This document shows positions 44,311-52,191 of a DNA stretch of 64,000 nt, piece by piece. Both the position numbers and the translations under genes were made by a program. Under the pieces are notes generated by a model that saw only the letters and a list, made by a program, of their open reading frames with translations, searched no databases and had not been told where the DNA came from. Positions within the stretch are counted from its first letter, which is position 1, and each line of letters opens with the position of its first letter. Source of the DNA: CAWAVN01 sp963825075 (GTDB lineage: Bacteria; Planctomycetota; Planctomycetia; Planctomycetales; Planctomycetaceae); the NCBI GenBank assembly GCA_963825075.1, contig CAWGRX010000018.1:62001-126000 (forward strand), given 5' to 3'.

Positions 44311-44325
44311 TTCGTGCGCGGCTCA
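44306..44325 (+). repeat. 20-bp direct repeat, copy B
   Basis: CTTACTTCGTGCGCGGCTCA, identical to 40780-40799. It overlaps the right-end motif of the insertion sequence by five bases. Confidence 0.8.
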
Positions 44326-44396
44326 ACATAACCAACGCAATTTTCCGACCTTTTTTTGGAACTACTGAATTTCCCTGCTGAGGGAGAGTTTGTGCG

Positions 44397-45644
44397 ATGC
44401 ACGTCTTTTTGCTGGCGACGCTGGACACCAAAGGGCAGGAGGCGGGGTTTCTGCGGGATCTGCTCGTTGGGTATGGCCTTTCCGTGCAACTCGTCGATGC
44501 GGGCTGTCTGGGCGAGCCGTTGATCGAGGCCGATGTATCGCGAGAAGAATTATTCGCCGCCGCCGGATATTCGTGCGCCGAGTTAAAAGATAAAGCCGAC
44601 CGCGGGGCGGCGGTGAAAGCGGCTGCGGAGGGGGCCGCGGCTTTGATTCGCGTTCGGCATGCCGCCGGGGACATCGCCGGAGTGTTGGGCCTGGGCGGAT
44701 CGGCGGGGACCACCATTGCCACCGCCGCGATGCGGGCGCTTCCCATCGGCGTGCCCAAGTTGATGGTCAGCACGCTCGCTTCGGGAGCGGTCCGGACTTG
44801 GGTGGGCGATAAAGACATTTTCATGCTCAATTCGATTGTGGATATTTCCGGAGTCAATCGCATCAGCCGGGCGATCTTCGATCAGGCCGCGCGGGCAATG
44901 GCGGGGCTGGTCAGCTTGAAATCCTCGCCTCAACAAACCGCCGAGGACGCCGACCGCCCGTTGATCGCCGCGTCCATGTTCGGCGTCACCACCCCGTGCG
45001 TGGAGCACGCCCGCAAAGTCCTGGAAGCCGCCGGCTACGAGGTGCTGGTGTTCCACGCGACCGGCAACGGCGGGCAGGCTCTCGAAGCCCTCGCGGCGGA
45101 CGGCGTGCTCGCGGGAGTGCTCGATCTCACCACGACGGAACTTGCCGATGCACTCGTCGGCGGCATTCTCTCCGCCGGTCCCGATCGGCTCACGGCGGCG
45201 GGGAAATGCGGGATTCCGCAAGTCATCTCCGTGGGGGCGACGGATATGGTCAACTTCGGCCCCAAAGATTCCATCCCCGAAAACTTCGCGGGCCGAAAAT
45301 TCTACGAGCACAACCCCACCGTTACCCTCATGCGAACCACGCCCGAAGAATGCACGAAACTCGGCGAGGAAATCGCCCAAAAAGCCGCCGCTGCGACAGG
45401 TCCCACCGCGATCGTTTTGCCGCTCGAGGGCGTTTCCGCCATCGACAAAGCCGGAGAGCCGTTCGACGATCCCGTCGCCCGCGCAAGCCTGTTTCAAGCG
45501 ATCCGCAAACACCCCGGCCAAACGGAACTCGTGGAACTGCCCCATCACATCAACGACCCCGCCTTCGCCGAGTTCGCCGCCCGGAAGCTGTTGGAGCTGA
45601 TGGCCCAGAAGAAGCCATTGCGCTCGGTGGATTCCAATTCATAA
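44397..45644 (+). CDS. Tm-1-like ATP-binding protein (UPF0261)
   Basis: 415 residues. N-terminal HVFLLATLDTKGQEAGFLRD (nucleotide-site start typical of the family), VLGLGGSAGTTIATAAMRAL and MVSTLASGAVRTWVGDKD in the first domain; second domain with LIAASMFGVTTPCVEHARK, VFHATGNGGQALEAL and ISVGATDMVNFGPKDSIP. Full-length two-domain member. Bacterial homologues of the plant Tm-1 fold have no fixed role. Confidence 0.92.
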   Translation: MHVFLLATLDTKGQEAGFLRDLLVGYGLSVQLVDAGCLGEPLIEADVSREELFAAAGYSCAELKDKADRGAAVKAAAEGAAALIRVRHAAGDIAGVLGLGGSAGTTIATAAMRALPIGVPKLMVSTLASGAVRTWVGDKDIFMLNSIVDISGVNRISRAIFDQAARAMAGLVSLKSSPQQTAEDADRPLIAASMFGVTTPCVEHARKVLEAAGYEVLVFHATGNGGQALEALAADGVLAGVLDLTTTELADALVGGILSAGPDRLTAAGKCGIPQVISVGATDMVNFGPKDSIPENFAGRKFYEHNPTVTLMRTTPEECTKLGEEIAQKAAAATGPTAIVLPLEGVSAIDKAGEPFDDPVARASLFQAIRKHPGQTELVELPHHINDPAFAEFAARKLLELMAQKKPLRSVDSNS

Positions 45645-45671
45645 GTCGCCCCCAGCATGCTATGATCGCGC

Positions 45672-47153
45672 GTGCGTTTTGTGCGGTGGTTGTTTGCTGT
45701 TCTAGCCTGGATTGCACCAAAATTGGCTGCCGATGTGTCATTCCCGGGTCCGCTCGTGGAAGAGGTTTCGCCTTGCCCCGCCGTGATGGAAGCGTTCGCG
45801 GCCTTTGCGGGGGAGCCGAATGTGCTGCTGTTGGAAAGCGCCCTCGAACGGCCCCACGTGGGTTGGCATTCGTTCTTGACAGCCGAACCCTTCGAGGTGC
45901 TCACCATTCCGCAGGTGCGGTTTGGCAGCGATCCGTTCGCCAAATTTCGCGAACGCATCTGGCGATATGAAGCCGAGACCGTTCCCGATTTGCCGCCTTT
46001 TCAAGGCGGGGCCGCGGGGCTGTTGGGTTATGAACTCGGCGGGGCCTGGGAAAAAATTCCCCGCCGGGGCGTCGATGAGTTTCGGATCCCCGATCTCGTC
46101 GTGGGCCTCTACGATTGGGTGATCGCCTGGGACCATCAGCAAAATCGCTGCTGGATCATCGCCCACGGCTTTTCACCAACCGCCGACAACACGCCATCTC
46201 CTCGAACCGACTCGGCCGCGGCCACCATCCGCCGCGTGCGCGAACGGCTGAAGTCGGCAAGTCGTCATAGAGCGCCGAGTTCGACGATTAAACCTCAACC
46301 GTTAACATCCCCCGCTCCGCAGTGGCCAGTGCCGGGTTTTGAGAACCTGACCAGCGATTTTTCTAAGGACGATTATCTCAAAACGGTCGAACAGGTGATC
46401 GAATACATTTTCGCGGGCGACATCTTCCAGGCGAACTTGTCGCAACGGCTGTTGGCCCCGGCGTCCCGTGATCCCATTGAGCTATACCGCCGGCTTCGGA
46501 AGCACAACCCCGCACCGTTCGCGGGGTATTTTTCGCACGACGATTGGGCCATCGTCAGCGCTTCGCCGGAGCGGTTTCTCCACGTGAACGACGGCAAGGT
46601 CGAGACGCGGCCGATCAAAGGCACCCGCCGCCGGCAGACGGGGCCGGAAGCCGACCTCTTCACCCGCGATGCCCTCCGCGAAAGCGAAAAAGACCAGGCC
46701 GAGAACGTGATGATCGTGGACCTGTTGAGGAATGATCTCTCGCGGGTGTGCAAGCCGGGGAGCATTCACGTGCCGGCCTTATGCAATGTCGAAACCTACG
46801 AAACCGTGCAGCATCTCGTCTCCGAAATCCGGGGCGATTTGGCGGAAGGCCGGGACGTGTGGGACCTCTGGGCGGCGGCGTTTCCCGGTGGCTCGATCAC
46901 CGGCGCGCCTAAGGTGCGGGCCATGGAAATCATCAGCGAACTCGAACCCACCGTCCGCGGCCCCTACTGTGGCAACCTGTTTTACGCCGGCTTCGACGGC
47001 AGCGCCGATAGCAGCATTTTGATCCGCACCCTCATTTGCCGATCCGGTTGGGTGCAATGCTCCGTCGGCGGCGGCATCGTCGCCCAGTCCGACCCGCTCG
47101 CCGAGTACGAAGAAACCTGGCACAAAGCCGAAGCCATGCTCCACGCTCTTTGA
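45672..47153 (+). CDS. pabB: Para-aminobenzoate/anthranilate synthase component I
   Basis: Chorismate-utilising enzyme. Family motifs: IFAGDIFQANLSQRL, IVSASPERFLHVNDGKVE, RPIKGTRRRQTGPEAD, DLLRNDLSRVCKPGSI, GGSITGAPKVRAMEIISEL and SVGGGIVAQSDPLAEYEETW. The matching glutamine amidotransferase follows 120 bases downstream on the same strand. PabB versus TrpE is not decided; absence of a clear N-terminal LLES Trp-binding element and the PabB-like N-terminal PLVEEVSPCP favour PabB. The GTG at 45672 gives about 27 extra hydrophobic residues before the conserved start, so the true start may be a GTG near 45735. Confidence 0.85.
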   Translation: MRFVRWLFAVLAWIAPKLAADVSFPGPLVEEVSPCPAVMEAFAAFAGEPNVLLLESALERPHVGWHSFLTAEPFEVLTIPQVRFGSDPFAKFRERIWRYEAETVPDLPPFQGGAAGLLGYELGGAWEKIPRRGVDEFRIPDLVVGLYDWVIAWDHQQNRCWIIAHGFSPTADNTPSPRTDSAAATIRRVRERLKSASRHRAPSSTIKPQPLTSPAPQWPVPGFENLTSDFSKDDYLKTVEQVIEYIFAGDIFQANLSQRLLAPASRDPIELYRRLRKHNPAPFAGYFSHDDWAIVSASPERFLHVNDGKVETRPIKGTRRRQTGPEADLFTRDALRESEKDQAENVMIVDLLRNDLSRVCKPGSIHVPALCNVETYETVQHLVSEIRGDLAEGRDVWDLWAAAFPGGSITGAPKVRAMEIISELEPTVRGPYCGNLFYAGFDGSADSSILIRTLICRSGWVQCSVGGGIVAQSDPLAEYEETWHKAEAMLHAL

Positions 47154-47176
47154 ATAAATCCGAATCACGAAATCTC

Positions 47177-47264
47177 AAATCCGAAACAAATGCAAAATCC
47201 GAATGGACTAATGACCCAAACCGCAAAAGTTTATACATTGGAGTTTTGAGTTTGTTTCGGATTT
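47177..47264. repeat. 14-bp inverted repeat between pabB and pabA
   Basis: AAATCCGAAACAAA (47177-47190) and its exact complement TTTGTTTCGGATTT (47251-47264), 60 bases apart. Similar AAATCCGAA/TTCGGATTT pieces occur near 17290 and 48465-48485, so it belongs to a short dispersed family. The right arm is just before the pabA start. Confidence 0.75.
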
Positions 47265-47272
47265 CCCCGCTG

Positions 47273-47941
47273 ATGATTCTCCTGATCGACAATTACGACA
47301 GCTTCGTTTACAACCTCTCCCGCTACTTGACCGAGATGGGTCAGGACACGTTCGTGGTGCGGAACGATGAGGTTTCGCCGGCTGAAGTCTTGAGCATGAA
47401 ACCCGAAGCGGTGGTGCTTTCACCGGGGCCGGGCACGCCGCAGAACGCCGGGATTTCGGTGGAACTCGTGGCCGCGCTCCCCGCCGACTGGCCTGTGCTC
47501 GGCGTGTGTTTGGGGCATCAGGCGATCGCGGCGGCGTTTGGGGGCAAAGTCATTCGCGCCCCCTTTCCGGTGCACGGCCGCACGTCGCCGATTTTGCATG
47601 AGGGGACGGGACTGTTTCAAAATCTGCCCCGCCCGATGACGGCCACGCGGTATCATTCGCTGATGATTGAAGAAGCCTCGCTGCCCGCGGAACTCGCCAT
47701 CACCGCCCGCACCGAAGACGGCCTGCCGATGGCCGTGGCCCACAAACACCGGCCGGTGTTCGGCGTGCAGTTTCATCCCGAATCGGTGCTGACCTCCCAC
47801 GGCCGCCGGCTCTTGGGAAACTTTCTGCGCTTAGCCGGCCTCGAAGTCCCCCAAACTTCGCCTGAAGAATTCATCGTCCCGCTCCCCACGCGCGAAGGGC
47901 TGTTCGCCCCCGCCCAGACGGACCAACCTCTGCATTGGTAA
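47273..47941 (+). CDS. pabA: Glutamine amidotransferase component II
   Basis: 222 residues. Triad: Cys in LGVCLGHQAIAAAFGG, His and Glu in GVQFHPESVLTSHG. The N-terminal LLIDNYDSFVYNLSRYL and SPGPGTPQNAG are typical of PabA/TrpG. Supplies ammonia from glutamine to the component I enzyme. A C-terminal tail (about 30 residues, PLPTREGLFAPAQTDQPLHW) is longer than usual. The ATG at 47273 has no clear ribosome binding site. Confidence 0.93.
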   Translation: MILLIDNYDSFVYNLSRYLTEMGQDTFVVRNDEVSPAEVLSMKPEAVVLSPGPGTPQNAGISVELVAALPADWPVLGVCLGHQAIAAAFGGKVIRAPFPVHGRTSPILHEGTGLFQNLPRPMTATRYHSLMIEEASLPAELAITARTEDGLPMAVAHKHRPVFGVQFHPESVLTSHGRRLLGNFLRLAGLEVPQTSPEEFIVPLPTREGLFAPAQTDQPLHW

Positions 47942-48072
47942 GAAAGTCGCCCTTCGCTCCAAGGTTTGATTTTTTCGTAGCGGTGGCTTCCAACCGTCGA
48001 CTGGCGAGAAAAAATCTCGTATTTTTCGGCGGCTAAAAGCCACCGCTAAGAGCCAGAAAGATACAACGATCC
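47942..48072. repeat. Hairpin-rich gap
   Basis: Begins with GAAAGTCGCCCTTCGCTCC just past the stop, then TAGCGGTGGCTT (47978-47989) with an exact inverted copy AAGCCACCGCTA at 48037-48048. Non-coding. Confidence 0.65.
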
Positions 48073-48300
48073 ATGAATCAAACCGCCGCGAAAACCTGTC
48101 CGCACTGCCGAGAATCGTTCGCGTGCGATCTTTCCAACGGTTGCGAAACCTGTTGGTGTTTTGATCTCCCGCAGGTGCTGCCGCTGACTGAAAATACCAA
48201 TTGCCTCTGCCCGGATTGCCTCCGCGCGGAAATCTCCTCAAGACTGGATTCGCAAGTTCCGGAATTCAAGAAAGCCACTTCCCCCAAGCACAACGATTAA
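48073..48300 (+). CDS. Cysteine-rich CWC family protein
   Basis: 75 residues with nine cysteines: CPHCRESFACD, CETCWCFDLP and CLCPDCLR. The CWC signature (Cys-Trp-Cys, here TCWCFDLP) with the CPxC pairs fits the small zinc-ribbon-like CWC family. Function unknown, probably metal-binding and cytoplasmic. It stands alone, 130 bases after pabA. Confidence 0.87.
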   Translation: MNQTAAKTCPHCRESFACDLSNGCETCWCFDLPQVLPLTENTNCLCPDCLRAEISSRLDSQVPEFKKATSPKHND

Positions 48301-48510
48301 AACCGGCATTGCCAACCATCACATGAGCGGTCAAAGTTTAGAAGCGTTCGATAAAAAGTAGTCGCGTTTATTAGCCGCAGGGGCGCTAGCCCCGGTTCAC
48401 GCGGAGAACCGGACGCGAGACGCATTCCGGCGGATAATTTTAGGTCATTCGGATGTTGGCTTTGAGATTTGTTTCGGATTTCGGATTTGTCTCTTTGAGG
48501 AAACCACAAC
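48301..48510. repeat. Compact dispersed repeat
   Basis: 48364-48436 holds TTAGCCGCAGGGGCGCTAGCC and CGGTTCACGCGGAGAACCGG then GGCGGATAATTT, a compact member of the repeat family. Nothing else is seen. Confidence 0.6.
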
Positions 48511-49472
48511 ATGGCGGCGATTCGCACTTTGGACGACCGCAACCTAACCATCGGCATCTTGCAACTCGGCCGGCAGGGCGAAAGGCCCGGCAGCGTCAAG
48601 CAGATGGTCCACGACGGCGATACGATCAACGTTCGGCCCGACGGCAATTTGGGCGTGCGGTTTTTGGGGATCGATACGTCCGAAGTCAGTTTTCAATTTC
48701 CCGGCACGCAGAAATTCTTTTCCCTGAACGATCCGCGCTGGGAGCGGTTTTTGTCCGACCCCTTCGGCGAGGAATGGGGTGCCTTCGACCGCCCGCTGCC
48801 CGCCGGTTTGAAACAGTATCTTCAGGCCCACGTCGGAGCCGGGGTCGCGGCCAATCATCTTCGGCACGCCCGCGCGGCCGAGGATTTTCTCGAAGCGGAA
48901 ATCGCAAAAGACATGAACGCCTTGGGACAAGACGGCGAGTCGTTTCGCTTCTTCATGGCGTTCGCGTTCGAGGTGATGGACGGCTACGGTCGGCTGCTGG
49001 GTTACATCAACCGCGAGCAGCCCAATCCCAACCAGCCCGCGCCCCGCCCGCTGACTTATAACGAACGCCTGCTCAAAGCGGGCCAGGCCTTTCCGTATTT
49101 TATCTGGCCGAACATCAATCCGTTCCGCAAGGCGGATTCGATTATCAAAGCCGTGCCTGAGCCTGGCACGCAGCGAACGCAGGCCGAGGCTGACATGACC
49201 CTCAGCCGGACCGCGGAGTTTTTGGCCAGCACCGCGAGAAGCATTTGGGCCTCTTCGATGCGATGCAGCCGATGCTCTTGGAACCCTTTGAACTCCGCCT
49301 GCTTGCCCGGCGGGAGTTGCCCCGACGATGGGTGATCGATCTCGGCGAGAACAACGACGTTCTCATCCGCCCGGAGAACTATTTCCAAATCGCCCGCCCG
49401 GAACACCGCCTATTCATCGGCGAAGAATACGTCCCGCTGTTCATCGAAAAAGGCTGGAAACGCCAAAAGTGA
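48511..49472 (+). CDS. Staphylococcal-nuclease-fold protein, frame interrupted
   Basis: Joined length about 320 residues. The N-terminal domain has MVHDGDTINVRPDGNLGVRF and LGIDTSEVSF, with the DGDT, Arg and DTxE residues of thermonuclease. The middle (LKQYLQAHVGAGVAANHLRH, FFMAFAFEVMDGYGRLLGYI) resembles the second half of the fold. At about 49237 the frame shifts: as read it ends SIWASSMRCSRC; adding one A in GAGAAGC gives ARKHLGLFDAMQPMLLEPFE and a complete C-terminal part to 49472 (LGENNDVLIRPENYFQIARP). Probably a cytoplasmic nuclease-like protein; no signal peptide seen. Confidence 0.78.
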
Positions 49473-49684
49473 GCGGCAAGGCGCTAGCCGCCGGTCTTGA
49501 GTTTGAGGGATTTCCATTCGTCAAGACCCGAGGCCAGCGCCGGCCAGCGCCTATGGCTCAGGTTTTCAAACACGTTCTGATTTGGCAGAACTTCCGAGCC
49601 GATCCGAAAAACCTCGCGCAATCGGTCCGCGCCGCGGCATATCAAACAAGGACAGACTCGAAATCCAACGAAAGGAGATCCGAC
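49473..49684. repeat. Compact dispersed repeat
   Basis: 49470-49550 has GGCAAGGCGCTAGCCGCCGG and GGCCAGCGCCGGCCAGCGCC; the first 20 bases match 163-182 closely. Non-coding gap before the next gene. Confidence 0.6.
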
Positions 49685-50294
49685 ATGCGCTGGAAATACG
49701 CGCTCGGCTTGATGGTTCTGGTTTTTGCGGCGGTGGGATTCCTCGAAGCAAAGGAACCAAAGCCCGGTTCATCGGAGATTTCTACCAAAACTTGCAAGCC
49801 TTCGATCGACGCTGAAAAGCCGATGTCGATCTTCAATGACGAAGTGCGGCTGTTTAAGTTCCGGATCGAAGGGACGCCTGCCACCGTCGAAGAGGCGATG
49901 GCGTTCATGGAGCGATACAGAACCAAAGGTAACCCGGAGATCATTGGGGCCTATCCGGATCCCGAAACCAACGCCCTCTGCGTAATCGGTCCGCCGGAAG
50001 CCGAGCAAGCCATTCGTAAGACGCTCGCCAAATCAATTGTCGAGCAAGGAGGGATTCCGCGGAACGAACTTAACGATGCAGAAGCGGGAACTGCAATTCA
50101 ACCGGAAAGAGCTTTTGGAGCAGATCGCTTACGCCGAAATCCAGCTTGTGGATGTCGAAAGCCGCAAGGACAAAAAGGCGGCCGATGAACTCAAGGACCG
50201 GAAAGCCGCATTTGAAAGCGAACTAGCGGTCGTCGAACGAAAAATCCAAATCGCCAACAAGTATCTCGAACGCATCAACGAAGCCCCCAAATAA
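49685..50294 (+). CDS. Exported coiled-coil protein, frame interrupted
   Basis: From the ATG at 49685 a signal peptide or anchor (WKYALGLMVLVFAAVGFLEA) and a secretin-N-like domain (IEGTPATVEEAMAFMERYRT, DPETNALCVIGPPEAEQAIR) are read; the following coiled-coil part (QKRELQFNRKELLEQIAYAE, VDVESRKDKKAADELKDRKA) is in the next frame, joined at about 50071-50073 by removing one A. The joined protein of about 200 residues ends ERINEAPK. It lies just before a second exported protein on the same strand. Confidence 0.68.
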
Positions 50295-50318
50295 AAAACT
50301 CAAACGGGAGATGAACCT

Positions 50319-51734
50319 ATGCGATTGTTTTTAATCACGTTGATTTTCCCTCTGCTCGCCGCACCGGTGTTTGGACAGGGCGGCCGGGGAGATACGCAGA
50401 CCGCTCGGATTCGCGATCAGATCGAAATGCTCGAAAGCCAACTGCGGGCGCTCGAAAAGGTCAACCTGGGAACCAAGCGGGTGACGACGATCGGGGGCGG
50501 GCGGCCAAGTTCCCGCAGCCGCGGCACGGAGATTCGCATTTACGACCTGGGGGATCTGTTCGCGATCGCCCCACCTTATCCCGCCCAAGAGCGCAGCGAT
50601 CTGGTGGGTCAAGGATTCGGCGTGCCCATGTTTCCCAACATGGTCGGTCAGCCCCAAGCCACAATGCAGGGCGGGTTCGGCGGCATGGGGGGCATGGGCG
50701 GCGGATTCTTTTCCGTCCCAGATCGCCCGCAGACGCTCAATACTCCGCCCGCTCGCCGACAGGTGCTGCATCAGTTGGGCGAAGGCAGTTCCGCCGGGCA
50801 GTCCTCGATGGATGATTTGATCAACGTCATCAAAGTCACCATCTCGCCTGAACTATGGACGGAAGAAAACGGCGGCTCGGTCGCCAAGCTGGGCAACGCC
50901 CTCATCATCTCCGCCGACGCCGACACCCACGATCAGATCGACGCCATGCTGAATCTGTTCCGCAAGCGGTGGGGCACGGTGCGGACGGTGTCGGTTGAAG
51001 CCTATTGGCTGTGGATGACCGATGCCGAGCTTGCCCCGGCTATGGCCGAGACGCCTGCCCGGCCCACCGAGGGAGGGGACCTCAAGACCTTCGGCCTCAT
51101 CAAAGCCGACGCCTGGAAAAAAATCCTCGCAGACCGCCAACAGCCCGACGCCAAAATCCGCGCGGGCTGGCGGGCCAAGATCACCTGCTACAACGGCCAG
51201 ACGGTGCACGCGGTCTCCGGCACGCAGCGGCTGGCGGTCGTCCAGGTTCGCCCGGTGATGTCGCGAGGCGACGACGACAAGCCCCAGGGCCGGATCGCTT
51301 ATCAGCCCGAAGTCAATCTCATCCAAGACGGGGCCGCGATTCAGGTCACGCCGATCGCGGGCGTCTCCGGCGACACGGTGCTGTTGGACATCCACAGCCG
51401 AGTCTCTCTGCCGGAAGAAGAACAACCCGCCAAGCCCCAGCCCGCCGCCCGGCCGCCCCGCCCCGAAGCCGGCCCCGCGGAGATCGTGGAAGTGATCGAC
51501 CGCGAACGCCTGCACGTGCAGCGGTTCTCCACCACGCTCCGCATCCCCGTGGGCGAACCCATGCTCGTCGGCGGCATGACCTTCTCCAGCGTCCCCAAAC
51601 CCGGTGAACCGAACCTGTACCTCTTCATCAAAACCGCCGTCCAAGAACTCCGCGCGGAGGACAATAAGACGAAGGACAACGCCGGCAACGAAAATCCCGC
51701 CGCCGCGGAGAAACCGGCCGAGGCGGGGAAGTAG
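50319..51734 (+). CDS. Exported secretin-domain-like protein
   Basis: 471 residues. Signal peptide RLFLITLIFPLLAAPVFG, then a predicted coiled coil (ARIRDQIEMLESQLRALEKV), a Gly/Met-rich stretch (MQGGFGGMGGMGGGFF), and a conserved-looking domain with WTEENGGSVAKLGNALIISA, QIDAMLNLFRKRWGTVRTVS and LIQDGAAIQVTPIAGVSGDT that resembles secretin N1-like and beta-domain pieces. The C-terminus is disordered (KPAEAGK). Possibly part of an envelope or secretion apparatus with the preceding gene; not a full secretin. Confidence 0.65.
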   Translation: MRLFLITLIFPLLAAPVFGQGGRGDTQTARIRDQIEMLESQLRALEKVNLGTKRVTTIGGGRPSSRSRGTEIRIYDLGDLFAIAPPYPAQERSDLVGQGFGVPMFPNMVGQPQATMQGGFGGMGGMGGGFFSVPDRPQTLNTPPARRQVLHQLGEGSSAGQSSMDDLINVIKVTISPELWTEENGGSVAKLGNALIISADADTHDQIDAMLNLFRKRWGTVRTVSVEAYWLWMTDAELAPAMAETPARPTEGGDLKTFGLIKADAWKKILADRQQPDAKIRAGWRAKITCYNGQTVHAVSGTQRLAVVQVRPVMSRGDDDKPQGRIAYQPEVNLIQDGAAIQVTPIAGVSGDTVLLDIHSRVSLPEEEQPAKPQPAARPPRPEAGPAEIVEVIDRERLHVQRFSTTLRIPVGEPMLVGGMTFSSVPKPGEPNLYLFIKTAVQELRAEDNKTKDNAGNENPAAAEKPAEAGK

Positions 51735-51762
51735 GGGGAAATTGAGACGGCAAACACACTCG

Positions 51763-51893
51763 TTATTTCTTGCGTTGCGGATACGGTCCCAAGAACTTAT
51801 CGCCATTGAAATGAATCATGTGATCTGGGAACTCCGCAATCCAGACTTCCGACTCCCATACGATCTCGGAGCCTACTTTTTTTAGTCGGGATA
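51763..51893 (-). pseudogene. Orphan C-terminal coding fragment
   Basis: Read on the minus strand, the frame gives VGSEIVWESEVWIAEFPDHM then IHFNGDKFLGPYPQRKK and a stop at 51763. Codon use and sequence look protein-like, but there is no start. Probably the 3' end of a lost gene. Its family is not recognised. Confidence 0.5.
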
Positions 51894-52097
51894 AATCCGC
51901 CTCCAATCACTTTTCATGTCCACCAAAACCCAGGCTCGCCCGTTCGCTTCGTCGAGGGCTTTGGCGAGTTTGCCGAAGGGGGAATTGCGGTCGTAGGCCC
52001 ATTCGCGGGCGGGGTCGGTGTGGTGGATGATCAGGCCGAAGCGGGGCGTTGTGTCTTGGGGACCGCGGGGAATCGTCCCATCACCAATGCAAAACTT
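51882..52097 (-). pseudogene. Truncated HAD-like hydrolase, C-terminal remnant
   Basis: Minus-strand frame from a stop at 52098-52100 to a stop at 51882: IGDGTIPRGPQDTTPRFGLI, IHHTDPAREWAYDRNSPFGK, LAKALDEANGRAWVLVDMKS and DWRRIYPD. This matches the C-terminal end of the HAD-superfamily hydrolases that are common in planctomycetes, but only about 70 codons remain and the N-terminal catalytic DxD part is absent. The cut point near 52095 adjoins the start of the big ATPase gene. Confidence 0.75.
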
Positions 52098-52191
52098 TCA
52101 AAAATTCGCGCTGCCTTCGAAGGCTGTTCCGCGTACAATCCCGGTTGATGCGAATTCTAGGAGACGCAGACCCTTTGGAAAGGATTCTCAA

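Noticed and set aside
49685..50188. Single-frame reading of the exported coiled-coil gene to 50188
   Set aside because: After about 50073 the product turns into a basic Cys/Arg string, while the neighbouring frame continues a clean coiled coil; an indel is more likely than two overlapping genes.
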